64,000 bases of DNA from Opitutia bacterium (GTDB lineage: Bacteria; Verrucomicrobiota; Verrucomicrobiia; Opitutales; Opitutaceae), in assembly GCA_016187945.1 (NCBI GenBank), contig JACPIT010000005.1:1116001-1180000 (forward strand), in the 5' to 3' direction. Every line of letters starts with the position of its first letter. Position 1 is the first letter of the stretch. Positions 53,297-61,802 of this stretch are shown here, in pieces. The notes under the pieces were generated by a model, which was given only the letters and a program-made list of their open reading frames with translations, did no database searches and was not told the origin of the DNA. The translations under genes were made by a program, and so were the position numbers.

Positions 53297-53319
53297 CCGC
53301 GCCGCTGAGGTGGCGCGGC
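53296..53319 (+). terminator. Hairpin overlapping the hrpA stop codon
   Basis: GCCGCGCC (53296-53303) pairs with GGCGCGGC (53312-53319) around GCTGAGGT; the first G is the last base of the TAG stop. No T-run, so a weak terminator or mRNA-stabilising hairpin. Confidence 0.4.
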
Positions 53320-53329
53320 AAATCTCAAA

Positions 53330-53454
53330 GGCCAAACGGCCAAACGGCCAAACGCCAAAATGCGCGGGCGGGCGTTTTTTGCAGGAGCGGCTTTACGCCG
53401 CGATACAAACGCGGCGCGCGCAGCGGAGCAGTCGCGGCGTAAAGCCGCTCCGAC
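53330..53454. repeat. GGCCAAAC tandem repeat and TAGGAGCGGC-type palindrome
   Basis: Three exact GGCCAAAC units (about 53330-53354) are followed by GCAGGAGCGGCTTTACGCCG (53381 on), whose mirror ends at 53454; this is the same family as 43213-43296. Further right GCGTTTGGCCGCTTGG and TTTGGCCTTTTGCCG mirror the first repeat. The 301-bp gap before the CBS gene holds nothing else. Confidence 0.75.
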
Positions 53455-53597
53455 AGTCACACCGGCGGACCTCGCGCCTCTTCCGCTTTGGCGTTTGGCC
53501 GCTTGGAAATTTGGCCTTTTGCCGCGCTCGCCGCGGCTTTGAGGTTGCCGGGTGTGTGGGCGCGCGTAGCTTCGCCGCGTCAACCCCACCCCAACGC

Positions 53598-54041
53598 ATG
53601 AATACCTCGATTGCGACGTTGCTGGAGCATAAGGGCGCGGCGGTCCGCTCGGTGGCCAGCACGGTTTCGGTTTCGGATGCAGTGAAGGAAATGAACCGCC
53701 ACAAAATCGGCTGCGTGCTCATCATGGATGGCGCGCGCCTTGCCGGAGTCTTCACCGAACGCGACGTGCTCACACGCGTCGTCGCGGCCGACCTCGATCC
53801 GAAAGCCACGCCGATCACGCGCGTGATGACGGCCAACGTGCTCACCGTCGCGCCCGAGACGACCGTGCAGCAGATGATGGACATCTTTGCCGAGAAGCGC
53901 TGCCGCCACCTGCCCGTGGTGAAGGACGGAGCCATTCTCGGTTTGATCTCGATCGGCGACGTGTCGCGCTGGGTCGCGAACACGCATCGCGCGGAAGCGG
54001 AATCGCTCCGCAATTATATCAGCGGCGGGCTCTCGGCGTGA
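53598..54041 (+). CDS. CBS-domain protein
   Basis: 147 residues from the ATG at 53598, consisting of two CBS domains: first about 10-70 (TVSVSDAVKEMNRHKIGCVL, LAGVFTERDVLTRVV), second about 75-135 (VMTANVLTVAPETTVQQMMD, HLPVVKDGAILGLISIGDVS). Stand-alone pairs of this type bind adenine nucleotides and regulate partner enzymes or sense energy state; partner unknown. Its stop overlaps the GTG start of the lipoprotein gene, so the two are coupled. Confidence 0.9.
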   Translation: MNTSIATLLEHKGAAVRSVASTVSVSDAVKEMNRHKIGCVLIMDGARLAGVFTERDVLTRVVAADLDPKATPITRVMTANVLTVAPETTVQQMMDIFAEKRCRHLPVVKDGAILGLISIGDVSRWVANTHRAEAESLRNYISGGLSA

Positions 54042-54514
54042 GGCGGGCGGCGGTCGGAGCGATTTTCCTCTCGCTGGCGGTGCTCGCGCTGAGCGGTTGC
54101 GCGATCGTCGTCGCGACCGGCGCCGCCGTCACGACCGTGACGGTTGCGACCGTGAAGACGGCGGGCAAAGTCACCGCGGCCACGGTGACGACGACAGGCA
54201 AGGTCGTCTCGTCGGCGATGACGTCGTCCGGCGACGTCGCATCGATGTCGATGGAGTCGGCGACGAAGCTCGCACGCGCGGGCATGGTGGTCGCGGTGGA
54301 CTCGAGTTCGGGTCTGGTCACGGAGTTGCCGTGGGAACAGGGCATGCGGCTCTACACCGCGACGCAGAGCGGAAAACTCGGCGCGGCTTACGACGCGGCG
54401 ACGATTTTTCGCAGCGGCAAACGCATCGGCGCCGATCTGCGCCGGGTGCGCGCGGGACAGGAAGACCACGAGCTGAAGTCCGGCGACGTGCTCGAGCTGC
54501 GCCGGCGTGCGTGA
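54038..54514 (+). CDS. Predicted lipoprotein
   Basis: 158 residues from a GTG that overlaps the CBS stop (GTGA). Lipobox LALSGCA gives Cys near residue 21. After it comes an unusual Thr/Val/Ala-rich stretch (about 25-70; TTVTVATVKTAGKVTAATVT) that may form a repetitive beta or amyloid-like segment, then a small basic domain (WEQGMRLYTATQSGKLGAAY, LKSGDVLELRRR). Family not recognised. Confidence 0.65.
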   Translation: MRRAAVGAIFLSLAVLALSGCAIVVATGAAVTTVTVATVKTAGKVTAATVTTTGKVVSSAMTSSGDVASMSMESATKLARAGMVVAVDSSSGLVTELPWEQGMRLYTATQSGKLGAAYDAATIFRSGKRIGADLRRVRAGQEDHELKSGDVLELRRRA

Positions 54515-54806
54515 GGCGCGGATGCCCGCCGTCCGGCGCGACGCGGCGATCTAGAAATGCACGCGCCGCGGTGGCGTGGCGGGGCGATATAATATCGCCC
54601 TTCCGAAGGACGGGCGCGCGGGTGAAAAGAGGACGGATGCGCGGGTGAAAAGAGCCAGAAGGCGGGCGAGGGACACACATCGGGCGCCGCAACCCGGCCG
54701 GTTGCGGCTGCGACGGCGTAGGATTTGGTCCGAGCCCGAGTAGGGAATAGAGCTTAGGCATATTCCCTTGCGGGCGCTTCGGGCCGAAAAAGACTCTCGG
54801 AGTCGT
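54515..54806. other. Gap with palindrome GGGCGATAT and a 16-bp direct repeat
   Basis: GGGCGATAT-A-ATATCGCCC (54582-54600) is a perfect palindrome similar in style to 43140-43164. GCGCGGGTGAAAAGAG occurs twice (54616-54631, 54639-54654). Further down, ATTCCCTTGCGG lies 40 bp before the kinase start. No gene seen. Confidence 0.6.
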
Positions 54807-56609
54807 ATGTCCGGAGAAAACGATACCCGCTTCCCCACCAGCGAAGCTGCGCGCGTGATCGACTTCCGCGTCGAGGCCGAGCTCACGCGCATGCTGTATC
54901 GCTCGGCGGGGTTCGGGTTGTTTTCCAATTTCGTGCTCGCGACGATTCTCGTGGTCGGCGTGTGGGATTTTTTTCCGCACGACATCGCGCTCGGCTGGCT
55001 GGCGGTGATCCTCGGACTGTCGTGCGTGCGGCTGGCGACGAATCTCGCGTTCGCGCGGATGGCGCGGGCGGACGGCGAACTCGGTTGGTGGCGCCGCACC
55101 TTCCTCGTCGAAGTGGTGCTCGCCGGCATCGTGTGGGGCGCAGGCGGATGGATTTTCGTCATGGCGGACGGGCTCGTGCCGCGCTGCCTGACGGCGTTCA
55201 TCATCGCCGGCATGAACGCGGGCGCCGCGCGCTCGCTGGCGCCGGTGCGTCCGGCTTACTGGCTCTACGTGCTGGCGACGCTCGGGCCCGCGGTGGTGCG
55301 CTTCGCGACGGCGGACGAGTCGGGGGCGTGGCTGCTCGCGGCGATCACGTTCACTTACGCGCTGTTTCTCATCAACACCGCGCAACTGCACCACGCCGAC
55401 CTCAAGAAACTTTACCGCCTCATCTACGAAAACGACGAATTGGTGAACACGCTCAGCGTCGCCAAACGACGCGCCGAAGCCGCGAACCAGGCGAAGAGCG
55501 AGTTCCTCGCGACGATGAGCCACGAGATCCGCACGCCGATGAACGGCGTCATCGGCATGCTCCAGTTGCTCGGCGATTCGCCGCTCACGGCCGAGCAGCG
55601 TCTGCACGTCGGCGTCGCGAGCAAGTCGGCCGACACGCTGTTGCATCTGCTCAACGACATCCTCGACCTCTCGAAGATCGAGAGCGGCAAGATCGAGTTC
55701 GAGGAAATCGAATTCGCGCCGGGCGAGGTCGCCGAGGAAGTTGTGGCGCTGTTCAGCACGCGCGCCGCGGCGAAGAGCATCGCGATCGCGTTGGAGACCG
55801 ATCCGCGTGTGCCGCCGTTCGTGCGCGGCGACCCGATGCGGCTGCGGCAGGTGTTGCTGAACCTGATCGGCAACGCGGTGAAATTCACCGAACGCGGTCG
55901 CGTGGATGTGGCCGTGGAGGCGCCGCGCGTCGAGCGTGGTTTCGCCACGGTGCGTTTCCGCGTGCGCGACACCGGCATCGGCATCGCGCCGGCGCTCCTG
56001 CCGCGGCTGTTCGAGAAATTCACCCAGGGTGACAGCTCGACCACGCGCCGCTACGGCGGCTCGGGACTCGGCCTCGCGATCTCGCAGAGCCTCGTGCGCG
56101 GCATGGGCGGGGAGATTCAGGTGCAGAGCGCGCCGGGCCGCGGGAGCGAGTTCGCGTTCGAGATCACGTGGAGCGTGGTCGAACGGAGTGCACCGCGCGC
56201 ACCCGACACCGCGCCCGCGGATTGGCCCGAGCGTTTTTCCGGGCGCGTGCTGGTCGTCGAAGACGATTGGGGCAATCAGCGCGTGATCGACCTGCTGTTG
56301 CAGCGGCTCGGCGTGGAGGCGCAGATCGTCGACAATGGTGCCGAAGCGGTCGCGCGCGCGACGGACGGAGATTGGCAACTCGTCCTGATGGACGTGCACA
56401 TGCCGGGCATGGACGGCACCGAGGCGACGCGCCTGATCCGCGAGCGTCTCGCCGGCCGGCCGCTGCCGATCGTGGCGCTGACGGCGAGCGTGCGCCGCGA
56501 GGACCGCGAACGCTGCGTGGCGGCGGGCATGGACGATTTCCTGACGAAGCCGGTGCGACAGGACGACCTGCGCGCGTGCTTCGCGAAATGGCTGCGGCCG
56601 GCGGAGTAG
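54807..56609 (+). CDS. Hybrid histidine kinase with membrane sensor and receiver
   Basis: 600 residues from the ATG at 54807. Six hydrophobic segments (about 30-195) form the membrane part. HisKA with [20 protein letters not shown] (phospho-His about 240), HATPase with [39 protein letters not shown] and [14 protein letters not shown], and a C-terminal receiver with [19 protein letters not shown], phospho-Asp in [13 protein letters not shown] (about 528) and the Lys in FLTKPV. A complete hybrid kinase; the signal and final regulator are unknown. Its TAG stop is part of the palindromic element at 56606. Confidence 0.92.
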   Translation: MSGENDTRFPTSEAARVIDFRVEAELTRMLYRSAGFGLFSNFVLATILVVGVWDFFPHDIALGWLAVILGLSCVRLATNLAFARMARADGELGWWRRTFLVEVVLAGIVWGAGGWIFVMADGLVPRCLTAFIIAGMNAGAARSLAPVRPAYWLYVLATLGPAVVRFATADESGAWLLAAITFTYALFLINTAQLHHADLKKLYRLIYENDELVNTLSVAKRRAEAANQAKSEFLATMSHEIRTPMNGVIGMLQLLGDSPLTAEQRLHVGVASKSADTLLHLLNDILDLSKIESGKIEFEEIEFAPGEVAEEVVALFSTRAAAKSIAIALETDPRVPPFVRGDPMRLRQVLLNLIGNAVKFTERGRVDVAVEAPRVERGFATVRFRVRDTGIGIAPALLPRLFEKFTQGDSSTTRRYGGSGLGLAISQSLVRGMGGEIQVQSAPGRGSEFAFEITWSVVERSAPRAPDTAPADWPERFSGRVLVVEDDWGNQRVIDLLLQRLGVEAQIVDNGAEAVARATDGDWQLVLMDVHMPGMDGTEATRLIRERLAGRPLPIVALTASVRREDRERCVAAGMDDFLTKPVRQDDLRACFAKWLRPAE

Positions 56610-56698
56610 GGCCGGTCTGCGACCGGCCGGATCGAACGCAGCTCGCCGGTTGAAATCGCGAGCGTGAATCCGCCCGGCCGGTCGGAGACCGGCCCTAC
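56606..56698. repeat. GTAGGGCCGGTC palindromic element supplying a stop codon
   Basis: GTAGGGCCGGTCTGCGACCG at the left mirrors CGGTCGGAGACCGGCCCTAC at the right with one mismatch. Its TAG (56607-56609) ends the hybrid kinase gene. A half copy lies at 60474-60496. Confidence 0.85.
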
Positions 56699-56733
56699 CT
56701 TGCGCTTCGAGCGAGCGTCGCTACGGTGCGCGC

Positions 56734-57522
56734 ATGAACTTCCGCACTCTCCTCGCCACGGCGGCTGTGTTCGCCGCGTCCACGTTCATGAACGCCAAAG
56801 TCGTCACGCAGCCCGTCGCCTACGAACACGACGGCGTGAAGCTCGAAGGCTTCCTCGCCTACGACGACGCCGTGACCACGCCGCGCCCGGGCGTGCTCGT
56901 GGTGCACGAGTGGTGGGGGCTGAACGATTACGTGAAGGGCCGCGCGCAGCAGCTCGCGGCGCTGGGCTACGTGGCCTTCGCGCTCGACATGTATGGCGCC
57001 GCCGTCGTCACGACCGACGCGAAAAAAGCCGGCGAACTCGCCGGACAATTCTACAACAACCCGAAGGCCTGGGCCGCGCGCGCTCGCGCGGGGCTCGATC
57101 AGCTCCTCGCCAGCGGCAAGGTCGCGCCGGGCAAGGTGGCGTCGATCGGTTTCTGCTTCGGCGGTTCGACGAGCCTCGTGCTCGCTTACAGCGGCGCCCC
57201 GCTGGCCGGCGTCGTGAGTTTCCACGGCACGCCGGTCGCGGCGTGGCCCGAGGCAAGCAACCGCGCGAAGATCCTCATGCTGCATGGCGCGGCCGATCCG
57301 TTCATCAAGCCGGAGGAGATCGCGGCGTTCGAGAAGTCGCTCGATGCGGGCAAATTCGACTGGCAGTGGATCGCGTATGCGGGCGCCGTGCACGCGTTCA
57401 GCAATCCCGGCGCGGACGAACTCGGCGCGAAAAACCACATCCCGATCCGCTACGACGCCGTCGCCGCCCGCCGCTCGTGGGAGCACATGAAACTGTTTTT
57501 CGGCGAGCTGTTCGGGAAGTAA
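56734..57522 (+). CDS. Exported dienelactone-hydrolase-family protein
   Basis: 262 residues with a probable signal peptide (FRTLLATAAVFAASTFMNA). The alpha/beta-hydrolase core has VLVVHEWWGLNDYVKGRAQQ, the nucleophile Cys in IGFCFGGSTS, Asp in LHGAADPF and His in AVHAFSNPGA, the Cys-Asp-His triad of dienelactone hydrolases. The family opens lactones and similar esters; most exported members have unknown substrates. Stands alone between a palindromic element and a membrane protein gene. Confidence 0.88.
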   Translation: MNFRTLLATAAVFAASTFMNAKVVTQPVAYEHDGVKLEGFLAYDDAVTTPRPGVLVVHEWWGLNDYVKGRAQQLAALGYVAFALDMYGAAVVTTDAKKAGELAGQFYNNPKAWAARARAGLDQLLASGKVAPGKVASIGFCFGGSTSLVLAYSGAPLAGVVSFHGTPVAAWPEASNRAKILMLHGAADPFIKPEEIAAFEKSLDAGKFDWQWIAYAGAVHAFSNPGADELGAKNHIPIRYDAVAARRSWEHMKLFFGELFGK

Positions 57523-57592
57523 CCGCGCCGAGACGTGCCCGCGCCCCTCGCGGACGTTGCCCTCGCGCGTCGCGCCGGCGTAATCTCGAGGC

Positions 57593-58120
57593 ATGAACCC
57601 CGCCCGCATCGAAGTCCGTCTGCGCGAGCTGGCGCAGTTGTTCAACTCGCTCGACCCTTCGCCGTTCATCGACCGCGATCTCGATGCGGACGCGGAGGAG
57701 TTCATCGTGAGCTGGGCGCGCGAACTGCCGCACCACGGCGAACTCGAGTTGCACATCCACGTGGCCGAGGCGCCCGACGCCGAGCGCGCGGGCGGCGTGC
57801 AGGACGCGGTGCGGCACTACTTCGCCAGCCGCGCGGCGATCAAGGAGCGCGAATTGCGACAACTCCTCCGCCGCGGTCGCGCGAGCCTGCTGATCGGGTT
57901 CGCGTTTCTCGCGGGGTGTTTCGGCGCCGGCGCATTGCTGCGGCCGATGTTTCCGGCCCGCTGGGGCGAGTTCGTCGAGCTCGGCCTGCACATCGTCGGC
58001 TGGGTCGCGATGTGGCGGCCGTTGGAGATATACCTCTACGATTGGTGGCCGCTGCGCAACGACCTGCGCCTGCTGCGCCGGCTCGCGCGCATGCAGGTGC
58101 GGCTCGATGTGCGGGGTTGA
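57593..58120 (+). CDS. Hypothetical membrane protein
   Basis: 175 residues: a soluble N-terminal part (about 1-95; FNSLDPSPFIDRDLDADAEE, ELELHIHVAEAP), two membrane segments (about 100-120, SLLIGFAFLAGCFGAGALL, and 130-150, VELGLHIVGWVAMWRPLEIY) and a basic tail. The spacing PF.DRDLD.DAEEFI...A.E and WR.LE..LY.WWP is shared by a conserved bacterial family without known function (family recognised by pattern, number not recalled). It lies 55 bp before the DUF4097 gene. Confidence 0.65.
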   Translation: MNPARIEVRLRELAQLFNSLDPSPFIDRDLDADAEEFIVSWARELPHHGELELHIHVAEAPDAERAGGVQDAVRHYFASRAAIKERELRQLLRRGRASLLIGFAFLAGCFGAGALLRPMFPARWGEFVELGLHIVGWVAMWRPLEIYLYDWWPLRNDLRLLRRLARMQVRLDVRG

Positions 58121-58175
58121 CCGAAATTTCCTGTAACTTGTCCGACGAGGGCGGGTTCTTTTCGTCACAACGCCT

Positions 58176-59117
58176 ATGAAATCCCTGTTCTGCCTGCTCA
58201 CCGTCGGCGCGCTGCTCGCTGTCCCCGCGGCCGCCGAGGCCAAGATCGTTCGCACCGTCGAGAAAACGTTCACCGTCCAGCCGGGCGGGAAGTTCACCGG
58301 CACCACCCAGGGCGGCGACATCAAGGTGATGACCGCCGACGTCGCCGAAGTGCGTGTGATCGCGCGCCAGACGATCCGCGCCGATTCGGACAAGGAGGCC
58401 GACGCGCTCCTGCAGGATCTGCATTTCCGCCTCGAGCAGCAGGGCAACGACGTTGTCGCCGAGGCGAAATACGAGCGCAGCAACAGCGGTTTCCACTGGA
58501 AGAACTGGCCGCCGGTCACGGTCGACTATACGGTCACCGTGCCGCGCACCTACGATCTCGATCTCGGCACCTCCGGCGGCGACGTCGAGGTCGGCAGCGT
58601 CAAGGGCACCGTCAAAGCGCGCACGAGCGGCGGCGACCTGAAGTTCGCCAAGATCGACGGCGATCTCGATGGCCGCACCTCCGGCGGCAACATCCGACTC
58701 GATGAAGGCACCGCCAAGGCGCATCTCCACACGTCGGGCGGCGACATCGTCGTAAACCGCGCCGGCGGACCGACCACCGTCTCGACTTCCGGCGGCAACA
58801 TCGAGCTGCGCTCCGTCGAGGAACTCCTCGGCGCCAACACCTCCGGCGGCGACATCCGCGCCTATATCACCGGCCCGATCAAACAGGACACCGAGCTCGG
58901 CACGTCCGGCGGGCAGGTGGTCGTGCACGTGAAAAAGGACGTTGGCTTCAAACTCGACGCCAGCACTTCGGGCGGCGACGTCGACGCCGAGGGCCTGACG
59001 ATCACGATCGAAAAAGGCGGCATGGGCAAAAGCAAACTGGTCGGCTCCGTCAACGGCGGCGGCCCGCGGCTCAAGCTCCGCTCGAGCGGCGGCGACATCA
59101 AGGTGCGCGCCGAATAA
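58176..59117 (+). CDS. DUF4097 family exported beta-repeat protein
   Basis: 313 residues with signal peptide (FCLLTVGALLAVPAAAEA). From about residue 120 on there are eight or more 'TSGGDI/TSGGNI' repeats spaced about 20 residues apart (GTSGGDVEVGSVKGTVKART and so on), the pattern of DUF4097 right-handed beta-helix proteins, which are thought to be surface or adhesin-like. The repeats in DNA are conserved as protein, not as exact sequence. Function unknown. Confidence 0.88.
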   Translation: MKSLFCLLTVGALLAVPAAAEAKIVRTVEKTFTVQPGGKFTGTTQGGDIKVMTADVAEVRVIARQTIRADSDKEADALLQDLHFRLEQQGNDVVAEAKYERSNSGFHWKNWPPVTVDYTVTVPRTYDLDLGTSGGDVEVGSVKGTVKARTSGGDLKFAKIDGDLDGRTSGGNIRLDEGTAKAHLHTSGGDIVVNRAGGPTTVSTSGGNIELRSVEELLGANTSGGDIRAYITGPIKQDTELGTSGGQVVVHVKKDVGFKLDASTSGGDVDAEGLTITIEKGGMGKSKLVGSVNGGGPRLKLRSSGGDIKVRAE

Positions 59118-59153
59118 TTTTCACCGGCAAACCGCCAGGTGTGTGTGCAAGGG

Positions 59154-59175
59154 GGCCAGCGCGAAAGCGCTGGCC
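59154..59175 (+). terminator. GNRA-loop hairpin after the DUF4097 gene
   Basis: GGCCAGCGC and GCGCTGGCC pair perfectly around a GAAA tetraloop, 37 bp after the stop codon. No T-run. Possibly a Rho-independent-like end or an mRNA-protecting hairpin. Confidence 0.45.
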
Positions 59176-59200
59176 TCTCGCTTTGGCGGGCACGGTGGGT

Positions 59201-59263
59201 TGTAGCGGAATTCGTCAGAATTTCGCCGACCGCCACGCGCGAAAGCCTCACGGCTTCCGCTAC
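59201..59263. repeat. GTAGCGGAA palindrome, copy 1
   Basis: TGTAGCGGAATTCGTCAGAA...GGCTTCCGCTAC. The ends mirror each other, and the sequence is related to the complement of 60358-60420, so the tatD gene is flanked by inverted copies of one element. Confidence 0.7.
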
Positions 59264-59341
59264 TCCGCGAGCTACGCGATACGCGCCAGACGCGATATTC
59301 GGGTGGATTTGTGCCCGTTCGTGGTTGGACTGGGGTGAACC

Positions 59342-60190
59342 ATGGGCTTGATCGATTCGCACACCCACCTCGAAAGCTTCGCTCGCCGCGGCGAACTCGC
59401 GCCGACGCTTGAACGCGCGCGCGCGGCCGGCCTGGAGGCGATGATCACGATCGGGACGGACGCGGACGACTGGGGACTTTACCGCGACCTCGCGGCGGCG
59501 CACCCGGGCTTCGTGCACTACACCGCGGGCATTCACCCGTGCAGCGTCGACGAGCGCTGGGCCGAGCGGTTTGCGACGCTGGAATCGTTCTGGCGCGTGG
59601 CGCAGGCGTCCCGCCTGCCCGAAACCGAAGCAGGCGGGACGCCTGCGCTACGCGCGCCCGTCGCGCTCGGCGAGATCGGCCTCGATCGGTTTCACCTGCC
59701 GAAGGACGACGCTGCGGCCGTCGAGCGCATCTTCGGCTGGCAACAGGACGCGTTTCGCGCCGGCCTGACGCTGGCGAAGAAACTCGGTTGCCCGATCGTG
59801 GTGCATTCGCGCGGCGCGTTTCGCGAGAGCGTCGAGATGATCGACGCGAGCGGCGTCGACTGGACGAAGGTGGTCTTCCACTGCTTCACCGAGGGGCCGG
59901 CTGAGATCGCCGAGCTGAACCGCCGTGGCGGCGTCGGGTCGTTCACCGGCATCATCACCTACAAAACGGCCGAAAACATCCGCGCCGCTGCGCTGGCGCA
60001 GGGAATCGAGCGTCTGATGCTGGAAACGGACGCGCCATATCTCACGCCCGTGCCGCATCGCGGGAAGCCGAACGAGCCCGCCTACCTGCGCCACACGGCC
60101 GAGTTTTGCGCGACGCTGTTCGGCCTCAGCTACGACGAACTGGCCGCGCGCACGACCGCGAACGCGAAGCGGTTTTTCGGGATTGGTTGA
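59342..60190 (+). CDS. tatD: TatD-family metal-dependent hydrolase
   Basis: 282 residues. Metal-binding motifs: DSHTHL at the N-terminus, GEIGLDRF (Glu about 115), VVHSRGAFRE, HCFTEGPAE and LETDAPYLTPVPHRG. TatD enzymes are cytoplasmic DNases/exonucleases with roles in DNA repair and quality control. Between TLESFWR and ALGEIGLD lies a palindromic repeat read in frame as AQASRLPETEAGGTPALR, in a surface loop before a metal ligand. All ligands remain. Confidence 0.92.
   Translation: MGLIDSHTHLESFARRGELAPTLERARAAGLEAMITIGTDADDWGLYRDLAAAHPGFVHYTAGIHPCSVDERWAERFATLESFWRVAQASRLPETEAGGTPALRAPVALGEIGLDRFHLPKDDAAAVERIFGWQQDAFRAGLTLAKKLGCPIVVHSRGAFRESVEMIDASGVDWTKVVFHCFTEGPAEIAELNRRGGVGSFTGIITYKTAENIRAAALAQGIERLMLETDAPYLTPVPHRGKPNEPAYLRHTAEFCATLFGLSYDELAARTTANAKRFFGIG
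59600..59648. repeat. In-frame palindrome in tatD
   Basis: GCGCAGGCGTCCCGCCTGC and its exact complement GCAGGCGGGACGCCTGCGC, 19-bp arms around 11 bp. A different family from those in hrpA. Confidence 0.85.
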
Positions 60191-60551
60191 TACTTCGCTC
60201 AATCCGCTGACGGATCGAGGTGGAGCGCGTTGACCCCAACGCGCTCGGGCGGTCGTTCCCGCGGCGAAGTTCGAGAACGCTTTGAGGTCCACGCGTTCCA
60301 CCCGCGGTCGAATGGCGCGCGAAACGCGCCGACACCCGGTTCCGGATATTTCACCGCGTAGCGGAAACCGTAAGGTTTTCGCACCTCAGCAGCGGCGAAA
60401 TTCTCACGCATTCCGCTACCACGCTGCGTCGCGTGCTTCGCTCTGCGGGTGAAACATCCGGGCAAATAGAAAAGGCCGGTCGCAGACCGGCCCTACTTGG
60501 CACTTGTTACTCGCCCCTTGGCACTCGGCTGGCAGCGTGGCGGCGAGCCGC
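60191..60551. other. Repeat-filled gap between tatD and ptsH
   Basis: Contains GTAGCGGAAACCGTAAGGTT...GCATTCCGCTACC (60358-60420, inverted relative of 59201-59263) and the half element GGCCGGTCGCAGACCGGCCC with TAC (60474-60496). No gene seen. Confidence 0.6.
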
Positions 60552-60848
60552 TCACGCCTCGTCGAACTTCCTCGTGAAGAGCGCCGCGAGCTCGTTGAGC
60601 ATCGTCTCAGCGTCCTCGCCGGTGGCCACGAACTTGATTTTCGAGCCCTTCGCCGCGGCGAGCATCATGAGGCCCATGATGCTCTTGCCGTTCACCTGCT
60701 CGTCGTCCTTTTCCACGAAGACGTCCGACTTGAACTTGTTGGTGACCCGCACGATCATCGCTGCCGGACGTGCGTGGATGCCCATCTTGTTTTCGACAAG
60801 AAGTTCCCGGACGTGGGTGGCTGCGGTGTTGGTGTCACTCTTTTCCAT
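60552..60848 (-). CDS. ptsH: HPr family phosphocarrier protein
   Basis: 98 residues from the ATG at 60848. The phosphorylated His lies in NKMGIHARPAAMIVRV and the regulatory Ser in VNGKSIMGLMMLAAAKGSKI, the two HPr signatures. Either a PTS phosphocarrier or an NPr/Crh-like regulator; the presence of both sites allows both. No enzyme I or EII gene is near. Divergent from kdsB with a 76-bp gap. Confidence 0.93.
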   Translation of the reverse strand: MEKSDTNTAATHVRELLVENKMGIHARPAAMIVRVTNKFKSDVFVEKDDEQVNGKSIMGLMMLAAAKGSKIKFVATGEDAETMLNELAALFTRKFDEA

Positions 60849-60924
60849 TGAGGTGATTATCGGCTCAAAATAAAGGGTTCCGAAAAAGCCGCTCTGTCCC
60901 CGGCTTGCAACCAGATTCCCCGAT

Positions 60925-61674
60925 ATGCCCGCTTTCGCCCTGATCGTGCCCTGCCGTTTGGAGTCCACGCGCTTCCCGCGGAAGCTCCTGCATCCCATTC
61001 GAGGCAAGCCGCTTGTGCTCTGGGTCGCCGAGCGCATCGCCGCCGAAGCGCCCGATCTCCCGCTCTGGTTTGCCGTCGATCATCCCTTGCTCGCCGAATG
61101 CATAGAAGGTGCCGGGTTCCGGGCGATTTTGACCGACGCACGCCACCCGAGCGGCACCGACCGTCTCGCCGAGGCTAACCGCACTGTCCGCGCCAGCTAC
61201 GTCATCAACGTCCAAGCCGACGAGCCCCTCGTGTCCGGCGGCCAGATCCGCGCGCTCCAAAAACTCATCCAAGGCGACGCTCCGATGGCGACGCTCTGCA
61301 CGCCTTTCCGGCGCGCCGAGGACTTCTACAACCCCAACCAGGTGAAAGTCGTCCGCGCCCCGGGTGCGGCGCGCGCCCTCTATTTCTCCCGCTCGCCGAT
61401 GCCCTACGCCCGCGACCTTGCCGGCAAGGTCGACGATGCCTGGCTCGCCGCGAACGGCTGCTACAAGCACCTCGGCCTTTACGCCTATCACGGCGACTTT
61501 CTCGAAAAATTCGTCCGCATGGCGCCGGGCAAACTCGAGCAGATCGAGAAGCTCGAACAGCTCCGCGTCCTCGAAAACGGATACCCGATCGCGATCGACG
61601 TCACCGACGACCCGACCATCGGCGTCGACACCGCGGAAGACGCCGCGAAGTTCGAGGCACATTTGGGCGGGTGA
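60925..61674 (+). CDS. kdsB: 3-deoxy-manno-octulosonate cytidylyltransferase
   Basis: 249 residues, family length. The nucleotide-binding loop [37 protein letters not shown] and [15 protein letters not shown] identify CMP-Kdo synthetase, which activates Kdo for lipopolysaccharide synthesis. Its presence supports a Gram-negative type envelope. Alone here, without kdsA or kdsD. Confidence 0.94.
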   Translation: MPAFALIVPCRLESTRFPRKLLHPIRGKPLVLWVAERIAAEAPDLPLWFAVDHPLLAECIEGAGFRAILTDARHPSGTDRLAEANRTVRASYVINVQADEPLVSGGQIRALQKLIQGDAPMATLCTPFRRAEDFYNPNQVKVVRAPGAARALYFSRSPMPYARDLAGKVDDAWLAANGCYKHLGLYAYHGDFLEKFVRMAPGKLEQIEKLEQLRVLENGYPIAIDVTDDPTIGVDTAEDAAKFEAHLGG

Positions 61675-61718
61675 AGAGGCCGCGGAGCAGCGCAGAGTGT
61701 TTTGAGGCAGAAGGAAAA

Positions 61719-61802
61719 CCACAGATGAACACAGATGGACACAGATAGAAAAAACCGGGAGTCGCTGATGCGGTATCTGTGTGAATCTGTATCCATCTGT
61801 GG
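61719..61802. repeat. CCACAGATG...CATCTGTGG palindromic repeat spanning a start codon
   Basis: CCACAGATGAACACAGATGG at the left and ATCTGTATCCATCTGTGG at the right are inverted with some mismatches. The ATG at 61768 of the next gene, and its first 11 codons, lie inside the element. Confidence 0.8.
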
